The translations under genes were made by a program, and so were the position numbers. The notes below the pieces were generated by a model that did not search any database, had not been told where the DNA came from, and saw nothing but the letters and a program-made list of their open reading frames with translations. From Clostridium sp. 'White wine YQ' (GTDB taxonomy: Bacteria > Bacillota > Clostridia > Clostridiales > Clostridiaceae): DNA of 64,000 bases. This document shows, piece after piece, positions 36,703 to 45,969 of this stretch. How positions within the stretch are numbered: position 1 is the first letter of the stretch; each line of letters opens with the position of its first letter. Where the stretch lies: NCBI RefSeq assembly GCF_028728205.1, contig NZ_JAQYUU010000001.1, positions 671,318-735,317 on the forward strand. Direction: 5' to 3'.

Positions 36703-37617
36703 TTGGAGAATAAAAGAAATTATACAGATTGGAAGATTGTAGGATGTATAGCAGCTGTATGTTGTATATTATGGGGAAGTGCCTATCCAGGAGTAAAAAG
36801 TGGATATATACTTTTTAATATTGCTACAAATGATATTGCATCAAAATATGTTTTTGCAGGATATAGATTTACGATTTCGGGGATGGTTTTACTTATATTC
36901 TCAGGAATGGTTGGGAAAAAAGTGTTCAAGCTATCAAAAGAGAGTATTAAGAGCTTGATTATACTTTCAATACTTCAGACTATGTTACAGTACATATTTT
37001 TCTATGTGGGGGTTGCAAATACTACTGGAGTTAAAAGTGCAATACTTAATGCAACTGGTACATTTTTTAGTGTCATATTGGCTCATTATATTTATAAGGA
37101 TGATAAATTAAGTAGGGGAAAGATAATAGGTTGCCTTGTGGGCTTTATAGGAGTGATGATTGTTAACTTTAGTTCGAGTTTACTAGATTTTTCTTTTAGT
37201 TTTATGGGAGAAGGATTTATTGTTATATCAGCATTTGTATCTTCAGTAGCAGCGATTTATGCTAAAAAACTTACTAAAGAGCTAGACGTAATAATAGTAA
37301 CTGGATATAGTCTTTTTATTGGAGGGCTTATGCTAATATCTTTAGGGGCAGCTTTTGGAGGAAGAGTTTATCACTTTACATTTGAATCTACATCACTATT
37401 ACTTTATCTAGCTTTATTATCCTCAATAGCATTTTCTTTATGGAACTTATTATTAAAATATAACAAGGTAGGTAAGGTATCTATTTACAATTTTTTAACT
37501 CCAATTTTTGGAGCGCTATTTTCATCTATGTTTTTAGGCGAAAATATATTTGAAGTTAAGAATGTAATTGCGCTTATTTTAGTATGTTTAGGTATTTGGA
37601 GTGTTAATAGAGAATAA
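36703..37617 (+). CDS. DMT-superfamily transporter (EamA)
   Basis: 304 aa with ten hydrophobic helices in two EamA repeats; AVCCILWGSAYPGVKSGY and the second-repeat start are typical. Likely a metabolite exporter of unknown substrate. It begins at TTG 36703 (no ATG fits); the AAGGA site is about ten bases upstream, slightly far. Confidence 0.85.
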   Translation: MENKRNYTDWKIVGCIAAVCCILWGSAYPGVKSGYILFNIATNDIASKYVFAGYRFTISGMVLLIFSGMVGKKVFKLSKESIKSLIILSILQTMLQYIFFYVGVANTTGVKSAILNATGTFFSVILAHYIYKDDKLSRGKIIGCLVGFIGVMIVNFSSSLLDFSFSFMGEGFIVISAFVSSVAAIYAKKLTKELDVIIVTGYSLFIGGLMLISLGAAFGGRVYHFTFESTSLLLYLALLSSIAFSLWNLLLKYNKVGKVSIYNFLTPIFGALFSSMFLGENIFEVKNVIALILVCLGIWSVNRE

Positions 37618-37649
37618 AAAAGCAGAAACAAATGTAGTTTCTGCTTTTT
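37617..37649. terminator. Bidirectional terminator
   Basis: Perfect 13-bp stem (37617-37629 with 37637-37649) with A and T runs as part of the stem. It separates the DMT gene from the convergent nuclease-like gene. Confidence 0.85.
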
Positions 37650-37654
37650 GAATA

Positions 37655-38929
37655 TTAATCACAATTATTAACCATTCCTGCAATTTTAAATAATATTGTA
37701 AAATCATCACCAAATGTACATAAAGAATCCCTATTTTTATATAAATGAGAAAATAATATATATCTTAATGTAATACAATCAAGATTTTTAAAAGATGGAC
37801 GTTTTAATTGAGCTATTATTTCTTTTTCTCTTGAATCTGGGGCTATCAGAAAGAAATTATATTGATTTTTTTCTGTGCCAATTGATGATGCCAGGTCCGC
37901 CAATCTTAAAATTCCAGAATATATAGATGTACTTTTCTCAACTTCAAATGCACATTCAATCTCATTCGTATTTTTATTTATCCATATAACATCGATAAGT
38001 GAAATTGTTTTTATTACCTCTTTAGGAAGATCTAAAGGTGGAAGAGTTGGAGTTGTAATAAACTCAAGACTTTTACCATGAAGACATTTAGTCCGATCAT
38101 TAATAGCTACAAAAACCTCATAGCCTAAGTTTCTCCCTATTTCGGTTAATAAAAATTGGACTTCAAGATGTTCTGATTCTTCCTTAAGCTCATTTTCAAT
38201 TTCTTTATGACGTTTTATTAAGGATTTTTCTAGTTTTTCTTTTTCAAACTTAAGTGATAATTCCCAATCGTCACCTAAAGAAATTTTACCTACACCTACG
38301 TCAAATAATAGACCAGAGAGTGCACCTAAATCTTTTGAAAGTAGCGGATTGAGTTCTGAATTCGTATTTATAATAATTTCGCGCATTTGTAAATAATCGT
38401 TCCAGGAACCAAGTTTCATTTTATCAGAAAAAATTGCATTGAAGCCTTTAACCATTGCAGTATTAAAGGGTGGCATAAGTGTTGGATGTAGAAAGTAAAG
38501 AATATTTGCCACTGCTGGACCGAGCCCTTTAATTTTGTAGCTATCTAGTTTAATTATTTCTTTTATTAGTTTTTCAGAACTAGTGGCAGATAGGCAAGAT
38601 TCAAGAAACTCACCAAATATTTTTTTATTTCTCTCATTTTCATATATATCAGGTATTCTAAGTTTAGGCTTCCAATAAAATGGGTGTGCAGCGCCTTGGA
38701 AGATTTGCTTTTGCTCTGTTATTGAATTCAATACAAATTCTAGAGGAGAACCCTTAAAGTCGTTTCCAAAAGTATTATTTTTAATAGACTCAATTACTGA
38801 TATAACACCTCTTCTAATAGATCTAAATGCTTTCATTCTAGTTTCATTTTCGATAAACCAAGTGTTATAAACTGATTCTAAATCATTCTTATATGCCTTT
38901 ACCAATGTAGATAAATTAATAGATTCCAT
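37655..38929 (-). CDS. Putative PD-(D/E)xK nuclease with helix-hairpin-helix-like N-terminal region
   Basis: 424-aa soluble protein. In the N-terminal half, [15 protein letters not shown] (133-147) resembles the helix-hairpin-helix turn of DNA glycosylases, followed by [13 protein letters not shown] charged coiled-coil-like link (about 228-255) leads to a C-terminal part with an acidic helix (Glu256), SLIDVIW (Asp313) and CAFEVEKST (Glu329, Glu331, Lys332). That D...ExE/K layout on adjacent strands is the PD-(D/E)xK nuclease pattern. No methyltransferase partner or other defence gene is beside it, so it may act in DNA repair or as an orphan restriction-like enzyme. Not named. Confidence 0.6.
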   Translation of the reverse strand: MESINLSTLVKAYKNDLESVYNTWFIENETRMKAFRSIRRGVISVIESIKNNTFGNDFKGSPLEFVLNSITEQKQIFQGAAHPFYWKPKLRIPDIYENERNKKIFGEFLESCLSATSSEKLIKEIIKLDSYKIKGLGPAVANILYFLHPTLMPPFNTAMVKGFNAIFSDKMKLGSWNDYLQMREIIINTNSELNPLLSKDLGALSGLLFDVGVGKISLGDDWELSLKFEKEKLEKSLIKRHKEIENELKEESEHLEVQFLLTEIGRNLGYEVFVAINDRTKCLHGKSLEFITTPTLPPLDLPKEVIKTISLIDVIWINKNTNEIECAFEVEKSTSIYSGILRLADLASSIGTEKNQYNFFLIAPDSREKEIIAQLKRPSFKNLDCITLRYILFSHLYKNRDSLCTFGDDFTILFKIAGMVNNCD

Positions 38930-39078
38930 AGCCTATCCCTTTCAGATTTTAAATTTAGTTAAACTGTTTTACATATTTTAATAATACTACCGTTACTTAT
39001 ATAAATAAACTAAAAAGAAAAGACTTGAATAAGCCTTTTCCTTTAAATAAATAAATTTATTGTGTATTAAGATATTTT

Positions 39079-40893
39079 TTAGAAATATTTATTTCTTATT
39101 TGATCAGTATCAGCTGCCTTTAAATCATCAGTAACTTCAATAATACCTAAGATAACATTATCTTTTACAATTGCAAAAGGTCCAATTTCCTTAGAATTAA
39201 ACTCAATTTCATTTTTTCCCTTTTTGCCGGTAAAGGAGCTAACTTTATCTCCGTTTTGTGCATTTAAGATTTCATATTCACCATTAGCATTATTAAAGGC
39301 GCTTAAGTCAAAGGAGATTTTTGTTTTTGATGTATTACCAGTTACGATAACTAGTGGTTCAAGACTCTTTTCTTTACCTGTAAATGTTGCAGTTTGATAA
39401 TTTCCAACTACAGTGGCTTTTTTTACTATATTTTCAGTTGGAACATTTGTAATTTCAGTACCATTAAAGTCAAATTGTTTTCTAGGACCAGATGAACCAT
39501 CAGCTACTGGGCCAGCGCAACAGCTAGGACCTGTACTTGCAGGAGGAATAGAAGGATCTGATTTTGAAGTATCAACTGTATCTAATTTATCTACAACTTT
39601 TATAACTCCTCTTATCATTCCCATCCAACAGCTAAAGTTTATATCTTTATCTTTAGGTGTAAACTCTATAACATTTTCACCGCTTTTTAATTTCTTTTCA
39701 ACATTTAGAGCTTGAGCAACAACTTGGTTATTACAGGAGTTAATCTGCTTTCCATCGATGACCCATTTAACTGGGATATCTTTTTGAACATAAAATGCAT
39801 TTGGGGTATAACCATTGTTATCTGCAGTCATCTTTATTACCTGAACTCCATCCTGTAAGGTAGCTTTAGCAACATTGGAATTAGTACCACCTGAACTAGC
39901 TAGTAGAGTATTGGAATCTTTGTTAAGTGCAGTTAGTGGATTAAGATTAATACCTGCTAAAGTGAAACCTCTGTTTCCCATAATAAGACCAAGTACTATA
40001 ATTAAAACTCCACTAAGTTTAAGTATTTTTTTAGTATATCCCTTACTTAAAAGTCCTGATAATGCTCCAAAAGTCAACATAAGAGGTACAGTTCCTAGAG
40101 AAAAAACAAACATTGATAAGGCACCTTTAAAGGCACTTCCGGTACCTAGTGCAAATAGCTGCATGGTTTGAAGCGGACCACAAGGCATAAGCCCGTTTAA
40201 AAGTCCAACTATAAATGGGGAACCAGATTTATTTTTAACTTTGCAGGCTACACTAGGTAATTTAATATTAAATCTTCTAAAAATACTGAAGCCTGCCATA
40301 TTAAAGCCCATCATTATCATAAAGACACCAGCAATTATTTGCATTATTGCTTTAGTAGTAATGGAAAGAGAAAAAACTGAGCCAAGGGCTCCTATTATTC
40401 CTCCTAAGATAGTATAGGAAACAACTCTTCCTCCATTATATAAAAGTGCAGGAATAGTGGCTTGAAGCTTGCTTTTATTTTCCTTAATTAAGCTTTGTGA
40501 CAGCATTATACCTCCACACATACCAACGCAGTGAATTGAAGTAAGAATACCAACCACGAAAAGTACAGCATAAGAAGCATTAGCGAGCTTAGCTTCCATA
40601 TCAAAACCACTTGTTCTGAAGCCAAGTAATATTATGGCAGCAGCTATAATAAGTATTCCAATAAATTTATAGTCATTTGAACTTTCTGTACTATAGCCTG
40701 CTTTTTTAATAGCAGCTTTTATTTTACTTAGATTGCACAGTTCATCATCATAGTTAATTTCCGCAAACTGTTTACTATAATTTGCTTTGGCATACGAAAC
40801 ACCATCTAACTTCATAAGAGCTTTCTCAACTCTATTTTCACAAGATGAGCAGGTCATTTCATATACTTTAATTTTCTCACGTCTAATACTCAT
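39079..40893 (-). CDS. HMA / SafE-like membrane / cupredoxin fusion protein
   Basis: 604-aa multidomain protein. Residues 5-70 are a heavy-metal-associated domain with CSSC (Cys15, Cys18). About 77-310 is a six-helix membrane domain of the UreH/SafE/DsbD-like type with HCVGMCGG (Cys122, Cys126) and LMPCGP (Cys238). About 340-436 is a cupredoxin-like domain with SCNN (Cys387) and CWMGM (Cys422, Met424, Met426), where the copper ligands sit in cupredoxins. A CC pair (458-459) links to a C-terminal beta-rich domain (about 475-604). Its role is probably moving or oxidising copper across the membrane. GGAGG site before ATG. TlpA and CcdA genes lie just upstream on the same strand. Confidence 0.8.
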   Translation of the reverse strand: MSIRREKIKVYEMTCSSCENRVEKALMKLDGVSYAKANYSKQFAEINYDDELCNLSKIKAAIKKAGYSTESSNDYKFIGILIIAAAIILLGFRTSGFDMEAKLANASYAVLFVVGILTSIHCVGMCGGIMLSQSLIKENKSKLQATIPALLYNGGRVVSYTILGGIIGALGSVFSLSITTKAIMQIIAGVFMIMMGFNMAGFSIFRRFNIKLPSVACKVKNKSGSPFIVGLLNGLMPCGPLQTMQLFALGTGSAFKGALSMFVFSLGTVPLMLTFGALSGLLSKGYTKKILKLSGVLIIVLGLIMGNRGFTLAGINLNPLTALNKDSNTLLASSGGTNSNVAKATLQDGVQVIKMTADNNGYTPNAFYVQKDIPVKWVIDGKQINSCNNQVVAQALNVEKKLKSGENVIEFTPKDKDINFSCWMGMIRGVIKVVDKLDTVDTSKSDPSIPPASTGPSCCAGPVADGSSGPRKQFDFNGTEITNVPTENIVKKATVVGNYQTATFTGKEKSLEPLVIVTGNTSKTKISFDLSAFNNANGEYEILNAQNGDKVSSFTGKKGKNEIEFNSKEIGPFAIVKDNVILGIIEVTDDLKAADTDQIRNKYF

Positions 40894-41037
40894 AAAATCC
40901 TCCTAATTACTAAGCAATATAGAATTAGTTCTATAAAACTTACATAATAATGTAATAAGTATATAAAAAAGTTGTGTAGTAAATATGAAGATATCTATAA
41001 TCTTTAAAATTTCCACGTTGTGAGGGATAAAACTTTA

Positions 41038-41601
41038 CTATTTTTTCATTGAAGCTACATAATTTTTCATTTCTTCAAGGTTCATTTCTCCAACCTTTTT
41101 TTGAACTATAGCCCCTTCTTTATTTATAAAAAAGGAGGTTGGAATGGAGGAAATGTCATATTTAACAGCTACATCTTGATTAGAATCTAGTAATACTTGA
41201 AATTTATAATTATTTTTATCCATAAAAGATTTTATGGTTTCTTTATCTTCACCTAAATTTACTGCTAAAATAACTAAATCTGAATTCTTATTTTCTTCAT
41301 ATAGTTTTTCAATATCTGGCATTTCAGCTTTACAAGGAGGGCACCAAGTTGCCCAAAAGTTAATAAGTACATTTCTTCCTTTAAAATCACTTAAGGATAC
41401 TTCTTTGCCATTCATATCTTTTAATTTGAAATCCAAGGCTTTATCTTTAGAAAGTACTTTAGAAGTATTACTATTTTCTACAGTAGATGTGTTATTCGGA
41501 GACTCTTTATTAGTGTTTTTATTTTTATTGTAATTCGTAACAGTATATACGCTTATGCTAAACATTAAGATAATAGCTAAATAGAAAAAAACTTTTTTCA
41601 T
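41038..41601 (-). CDS. Membrane-anchored thioredoxin-like protein (TlpA/ResA type)
   Basis: 187 aa: N-terminal TM anchor (about 3-21), an Asn/Thr/Ser-rich linker (about 25-50) and a thioredoxin domain with WCPPC (Cys87, Cys90) and the cis-proline segment SSIPTSFF. It would act outside the membrane as a thiol reductant in partnership with the CcdA gene that precedes it on the same strand. The substrate could be a copper protein or another exported cysteine protein. Confidence 0.87.
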   Translation of the reverse strand: MKKVFFYLAIILMFSISVYTVTNYNKNKNTNKESPNNTSTVENSNTSKVLSKDKALDFKLKDMNGKEVSLSDFKGRNVLINFWATWCPPCKAEMPDIEKLYEENKNSDLVILAVNLGEDKETIKSFMDKNNYKFQVLLDSNQDVAVKYDISSIPTSFFINKEGAIVQKKVGEMNLEEMKNYVASMKK

Positions 41602-41667
41602 TGCATAACTCCTTTAAACAACTTAATCTGAAAGTTTATATTTTAAATTATTGCCTAGTTATAGTAT

Positions 41668-42372
41668 TTAGAAATTTATAAAGTTTGAATATTTATTAAG
41701 TATATTAAACTTGTTTGTAAACATCAAATACCCAATGACTATTAGAAGCAAACCACTTATAAAAGTAATTATTGGCATTAGTTTAAATAGTTTATTCTTA
41801 TATTTTATAAATTTGTCTAATGCCATAGATGTAAGTAAAAAAGGTAGGGCTAGTCCAATTGAATAAGATATTAAAAGTAAAATACCTTTTGAGAGAGTAC
41901 TTTCACTTCCCGAATAAATTAAGATTGATGATAAAATTGGGCCAATACAAGGTGTCCATCCAAAAGCAAATGACATTCCCATAATAACAGAACCAAATTT
42001 TTTACTTATGTTGTTTATATTTAAATAGCGTTTTTCAAAATAGAGAAATTTAATTTTTATTATTCCTATGGTGTGAAACCCAAAAATTATTATTATTACT
42101 CCCCCTATTTTTCTAAAGATACTACTATTTCTAATTAAAATATTACCTATTGAAGTAGCAGAAGCTCCCATTATTATAAATATAAGTGAAAAGCCTAAAA
42201 CGAATCCTAGGGCATTATAAAAAGAAGATACTTTAGAGCTTATATAATTGGGCTCTTTAATAGTGGAGCTTGTTAAGTAGCTAATATATGCTGGAACAAG
42301 TGGAAGTACACAAGGAGATAAAAAAGATAAAAGTCCTGCTGAAAATGCTAAAATAAATGTAATGTTATTCAA
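41668..42372 (-). CDS. ccdA: CcdA-type thiol-disulfide transfer membrane protein
   Basis: 234 aa with six hydrophobic helices. The paired motifs FLSPCVLPLVPAYISYL (Cys21) and GWTPCIGPI (Cys near 141) are the redox cysteines that pass reducing power from cytoplasmic thioredoxin to outside partners such as TlpA. First gene of the TlpA / HMA-fusion run on this strand. No cytochrome c genes are nearby, so the role is probably not cytochrome maturation. Confidence 0.9.
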   Translation of the reverse strand: MNNITFILAFSAGLLSFLSPCVLPLVPAYISYLTSSTIKEPNYISSKVSSFYNALGFVLGFSLIFIIMGASATSIGNILIRNSSIFRKIGGVIIIIFGFHTIGIIKIKFLYFEKRYLNINNISKKFGSVIMGMSFAFGWTPCIGPILSSILIYSGSESTLSKGILLLISYSIGLALPFLLTSMALDKFIKYKNKLFKLMPIITFISGLLLIVIGYLMFTNKFNILNKYSNFINF

Positions 42373-42585
42373 GTTTTAAATACCTCCATAAATATCAGAA
42401 TAGCTTTATCCTTAAGTATACAATAGGAATGTGTAGAAAATATATAGGAAAAGCAACTTATATATTATTTTTACAGATATTTGAAGTCGAATGGGCATAT
42501 ATTTTATAATAGTTAAGTAGAAGATAATAAAACATTTCACACTATGAAATTATAAAATCAAATCTCTTTAAAGGAGTTTTTTGTT

Positions 42586-42822
42586 ATGAAATTAATATTT
42601 AGTATATTAATGATTATTGGTTATATTTTCGGCGGGTGCATAATTGTGTTGCCACTTGTTATATGGCATGCTCATACACATTCATATATTTGTAAAAACT
42701 GTGGGTATAGATTTTCTATTTCTACATTTAAAGATTTAATAAGCCCTCACAGATTGTTAAAATGTCCAAAATGTAATAAATGGGCGTGGCAAAAGGAAAT
42801 AAAAAATTCAAAGTACCATTGA
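42586..42822 (+). CDS. Small membrane-anchored zinc-ribbon protein
   Basis: 78 aa: one N-terminal hydrophobic helix (about 3-26), then CKNC and CPKC pairs (about 36-39 and 60-63) that would bind zinc in a ribbon. AAAGGAG site before ATG. It is flanked by genes on the other strand and ends in its own terminator. No family name known to me. Confidence 0.65.
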   Translation: MKLIFSILMIIGYIFGGCIIVLPLVIWHAHTHSYICKNCGYRFSISTFKDLISPHRLLKCPKCNKWAWQKEIKNSKYH

Positions 42823-42854
42823 TATCTTAAAATGATGAATTATATAGATAGAAA

Positions 42855-42889
42855 ATAAGCTTGGGTGGAAGTCCCAAGCTTATTTTTTT
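42855..42889 (+). terminator. Terminator after the zinc-ribbon gene
   Basis: Near-perfect 11-12-bp stem (42855-42865 with 42873-42884), 7-base loop, and seven T residues. Confidence 0.88.
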
Positions 42890-43026
42890 AAAACGTAAAT
42901 ATTCATAAGGGTAAAACTAAAATAATTAATCATTAAAGGGGAATGATTAATTGTCTTACAGATTTATAATACTCAAAAGATATAAAGAATATGTGAAGAA
43001 AGTGCATGTTCACAATTATTTAAAAT

Positions 43027-44412
43027 TTACATACTAGGAAAAATCAGCGTAAATGAAGTTCCATTTCCTTCTGTGCTTTCTACTGATACTTTCCCCCCAT
43101 GAGCTTCAACTAATGCCTTTGTGATTGTAAGTCCAATTCCAGAACCACCAGTATTTTTAGCTCTTGAAACATCGCTTCTATAAAAACGTTCAAATATATG
43201 GGGCAGATCTTTTTCGGATATTCCTATACCATTATCAATTACTTGAATAATAATATTATCTTTATCTTTTTCAAGAACAACCTTAACTAGACCGTCTTTT
43301 TTAAGGTACCTATAGGAATTGGAAAGCAAGTTAGTCATGATTTGTGTAAACTTATCACTATCTATATAGGCAAAAACATCTGGTGATAGGGTACTAACTA
43401 ATGTGTAGTCTTCTTTATTATACATAGGAGTAAATGAATCAATTATTTTTTCAAGTTCTCTTGATAGATTAACTCTGCGTAGATTTAATTTAAGATTTTC
43501 TTGCTCATATTTTGATAAGTTACGAAGGTTATCAACTAGTTTTGTCAGTCTTTCTATTTCATCATAGAAGGCATTGAATCTTTCAGGGGTTGGTTCCCAA
43601 ACACCATCAATAAATGCTTCAATATGAGTCTTTAGAGTGGTAAGGGGAGTTCTAAGTTCGTGCGAAATATCAGATGTTAGCCTTTTTCTTAGCATCTCTT
43701 GATGACTTAAGGTTTCTGCTAAATAATTTATTGAATTGGAAAGGTCATTAATTTCTTTAGTATTAGTGTTTGTTTGAGAACGTATATCCAAATTACCTTT
43801 TCTCATGTTATTAGCTATGTCAGTTATATTTTTTATAGGCTTAGAAATTCCCCTTGAAATTATCACGCTTATTATAAGGGCAAAGATTAATGCAATAAAA
43901 CCAGATAATAAAAATGAATGATTTAAAGCACTTATAAAGGCAACTGAACCAGAGGTAATATATGAAGTTCCGAAGTACCCTATTGTTATACTTCCAACAT
44001 TTTTATTATTTACATTTAAGGGATACTTATTTTCTGTATAATCATTTAAATTCATTCCGGAAAAATTATTCATCATAGATCCCATCATATTCTTCATTCT
44101 GCCATTTCCTTTTAAGTAGTTACTGCCTGAAGAGTATAAAATATTATCATTCAAGTCTCTTACTTCAATAAACATCGTTTGAAGTTCAGCATAACGTTGA
44201 ATTTCCCCTTTGTTCTTGATAGTGTTTTGATCTGTATATAAGCCTTCAATCATTTTTATCGCATCATTTTCTTTAGTTTTATGCTCGTCAATTAGATACT
44301 CCTGAAATTGTCTACTAACAAAATAATTAGATATGAAGCTAGTTAATATAATTGAACCTAAAATTGCTATTACTATAGCAATAGAAAGCTTTTTCATTAA
44401 GGATATATTCAT
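43027..44412 (-). CDS. Sensor histidine kinase with Met-rich outer loop
   Basis: 461 aa: TM helix (about 9-31), extracytoplasmic domain (32-155), second TM (about 162-186), HAMP, HisKA with DISHELRTPLT and HATPase with NLLSNSYRYL, DNGIGI and GSGIGLTI. The outer domain has six Met in residues 106-120 (positions 106, 109, 110, 113, 114, 120), a pattern seen in copper(I)/silver-binding segments. It is cotranscribed with the upstream regulator (overlap of one base) and sits beside the copper/thiol genes, so a metal signal is likely but unproved. Confidence 0.9.
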   Translation of the reverse strand: MNISLMKKLSIAIVIAILGSIILTSFISNYFVSRQFQEYLIDEHKTKENDAIKMIEGLYTDQNTIKNKGEIQRYAELQTMFIEVRDLNDNILYSSGSNYLKGNGRMKNMMGSMMNNFSGMNLNDYTENKYPLNVNNKNVGSITIGYFGTSYITSGSVAFISALNHSFLLSGFIALIFALIISVIISRGISKPIKNITDIANNMRKGNLDIRSQTNTNTKEINDLSNSINYLAETLSHQEMLRKRLTSDISHELRTPLTTLKTHIEAFIDGVWEPTPERFNAFYDEIERLTKLVDNLRNLSKYEQENLKLNLRRVNLSRELEKIIDSFTPMYNKEDYTLVSTLSPDVFAYIDSDKFTQIMTNLLSNSYRYLKKDGLVKVVLEKDKDNIIIQVIDNGIGISEKDLPHIFERFYRSDVSRAKNTGGSGIGLTITKALVEAHGGKVSVESTEGNGTSFTLIFPSM

Positions 44413-45125
44413 TATTTCACCTCACTTGAATTTGGGGAGAATTTATATCCCATTCCGTAAACAGTTATTATGTATCTTGGATCTTTTTGATTTAATTCTA
44501 TTTTTTGACGAATATTTTTAATATAAGTATCTATTGTTCTATCATAACCTTCATAATCTACACCAAAAGCTTTTTCAACTAATTGCTCTCTTGAAAATAT
44601 TTGATTAGGATTGGACAGTAAAGTTAGTAAAATCTTAAATTCATTAGTAGTTAATGTTACTGGCTGCCCTTGCTTTCTAACTAACATTTTTTTTATATCA
44701 ATTTCTAAATCCCCGTTGTCAAAGGTTAAAATATCAGCCATAGGTAGGTCATCTCTATAGGATCTTCTAAGTAGAGCTCTTACTCTAACAACTAACTCAC
44801 GTACACTAAAGGGTTTAGTAATATAGTCGTCTGCACCAATAGATATTCCTTCGATTCTCTCGTCCTCATCTACCTTTGCAGTAAGCATGATTATAGGGAC
44901 ATTAGAAGTTGCTCTTATTTTATTACATACTTCTTCACCGGTGATTTTTGGAAGCATCAAATCTAAAATAATAAGATGAAAGGTTTCTTTATTAAATAAA
45001 TTAAGTGCTTCCTCACCATCCATTGCAGTAATCACTTCAAAATTTTCTCTTTGTAAATAAGCTTTTACAACGTCTAAAATATTTTGTTCATCATCTACAA
45101 CTAATATCTTAAAATTATCAATCAA
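44412..45125 (-). CDS. OmpR-family response regulator
   Basis: 237 aa: receiver with VVDDEQN, the phosphorylated Asp in LIILDLMLPK, switch MLTAKV and Lys in ITKPFSVREL; winged-helix output domain ending YDRTIDTYIKNIRQK. The start is TTG 45125 with GAGGTGA at good spacing; a GTG three codons earlier overlaps that site. It precedes and overlaps the Met-rich sensor kinase. Divergent from the small His/Met/Cys-rich membrane protein, so it may control it. Confidence 0.9.
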   Translation of the reverse strand: MIDNFKILVVDDEQNILDVVKAYLQRENFEVITAMDGEEALNLFNKETFHLIILDLMLPKITGEEVCNKIRATSNVPIIMLTAKVDEDERIEGISIGADDYITKPFSVRELVVRVRALLRRSYRDDLPMADILTFDNGDLEIDIKKMLVRKQGQPVTLTTNEFKILLTLLSNPNQIFSREQLVEKAFGVDYEGYDRTIDTYIKNIRQKIELNQKDPRYIITVYGMGYKFSPNSSEVK

Positions 45126-45283
45126 AAGTATCACCTCAGATTCTTAATTATAATTTATTATAAAATTTAAATGTGAAGGAAATGTGGAGAAAAAAGAAAT
45201 TATAAATTCTTCATAAGTTCTTTATATAAAATAGTTAAAATGTAATTACTTAATGTAGAGAATAAAATTGGAGGGATAAAAAT

Positions 45284-45568
45284 ATGAAACATAATCATAA
45301 CCATAGTCCATTAAAACACATGCTTCACATGGTTCTATGTTGTGGACTACCTATAATCATTATAGGACTATTACCAATTATATCAAGGATTAGTCCTAGT
45401 GCATCATTAGTAATTTCAAAGATAGTTCCGTTTATATGTCCAATAATGATGATTTCCATGATGTTTATGATGATGGGTGGCAACAAAAAGAAAGATTGCT
45501 GTTCTAGCAAGGATAATGGAAATAACAATGAAATAGTAGAGTTAAAAGAAAAAATTGAAATAGAATAG
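45284..45568 (+). CDS. Small His/Met/Cys-rich membrane protein
   Basis: 94 aa. N-terminal HNHNH with further His (3, 5, 7, 12, 15), a Cys pair (19-20), two hydrophobic helices (about 17-34 and 44-65), a Met-rich second helix (seven Met in 55-64), and CC at 72-73. This looks built to bind a soft metal such as Cu(I). It lies divergent to the Met-loop two-component system. TGGAGGG site before ATG 45284. No family name is certain (DUF2933-like at most). Confidence 0.65.
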   Translation: MKHNHNHSPLKHMLHMVLCCGLPIIIIGLLPIISRISPSASLVISKIVPFICPIMMISMMFMMMGGNKKKDCCSSKDNGNNNEIVELKEKIEIE

Positions 45569-45578
45569 TATAAAGTAT

Positions 45579-45612
45579 ATCCCCTTATGATTTATTGTAG
45601 TCATAAGGGGAT
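45579..45612. terminator. Hairpin between convergent small membrane genes
   Basis: Perfect 12-bp stem (45579-45590 with 45601-45612), 10-base loop, no clean T-tract on either side. Likely a shared weak terminator. Confidence 0.6.
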
Positions 45613-45627
45613 TATGTATATAATCTA

Positions 45628-45870
45628 TTATTTTCTTTTTTTAGCTTTTGGCTTTATTACTTGTTTATTAGCATTTGCTTTCTTTTTAGCTTGTAATTTT
45701 AGTGTTACTATTTGACTTGCTAACATTACTACAAAAAATAATATACCAGTTAAAGCTACCTCTAAGTTAGTGTAAGTAGCCTTTAAGGTGAACTTCATAA
45801 AACCTATGAAAATTAGAGTTCCTATTAAGCAGGTTATTAAGGACTTTTTGTATGAAATATCATTTTTCAT
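45628..45870 (-). CDS. Small membrane protein with basic tail, unknown function
   Basis: 80 aa with two hydrophobic segments (about 10-27 and 36-58) and a Lys-rich C-terminus (QAKKKANANKQVIKPKAKKRK, only quoted in part: KPKAKKRK). AAGGAG site before ATG 45870. Layout like the 21985-22227 protein but not clearly related. Function unknown. Confidence 0.6.
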   Translation of the reverse strand: MKNDISYKKSLITCLIGTLIFIGFMKFTLKATYTNLEVALTGILFFVVMLASQIVTLKLQAKKKANANKQVIKPKAKKRK

Positions 45871-45969
45871 TATTGTGTCTCCTTTGATAAATATATAAAA
45901 TTATAATTACAATTTATTATATAAGGAAAAAGTATATATTCCAAGAAAATATTATAAAAAGGTGAATTT

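Noticed and set aside
37655-38929. Defence island around the nuclease-like gene
   Set aside because: Neighbours are a DMT transporter and the copper genes; no methylase, toxin or other defence gene is seen.
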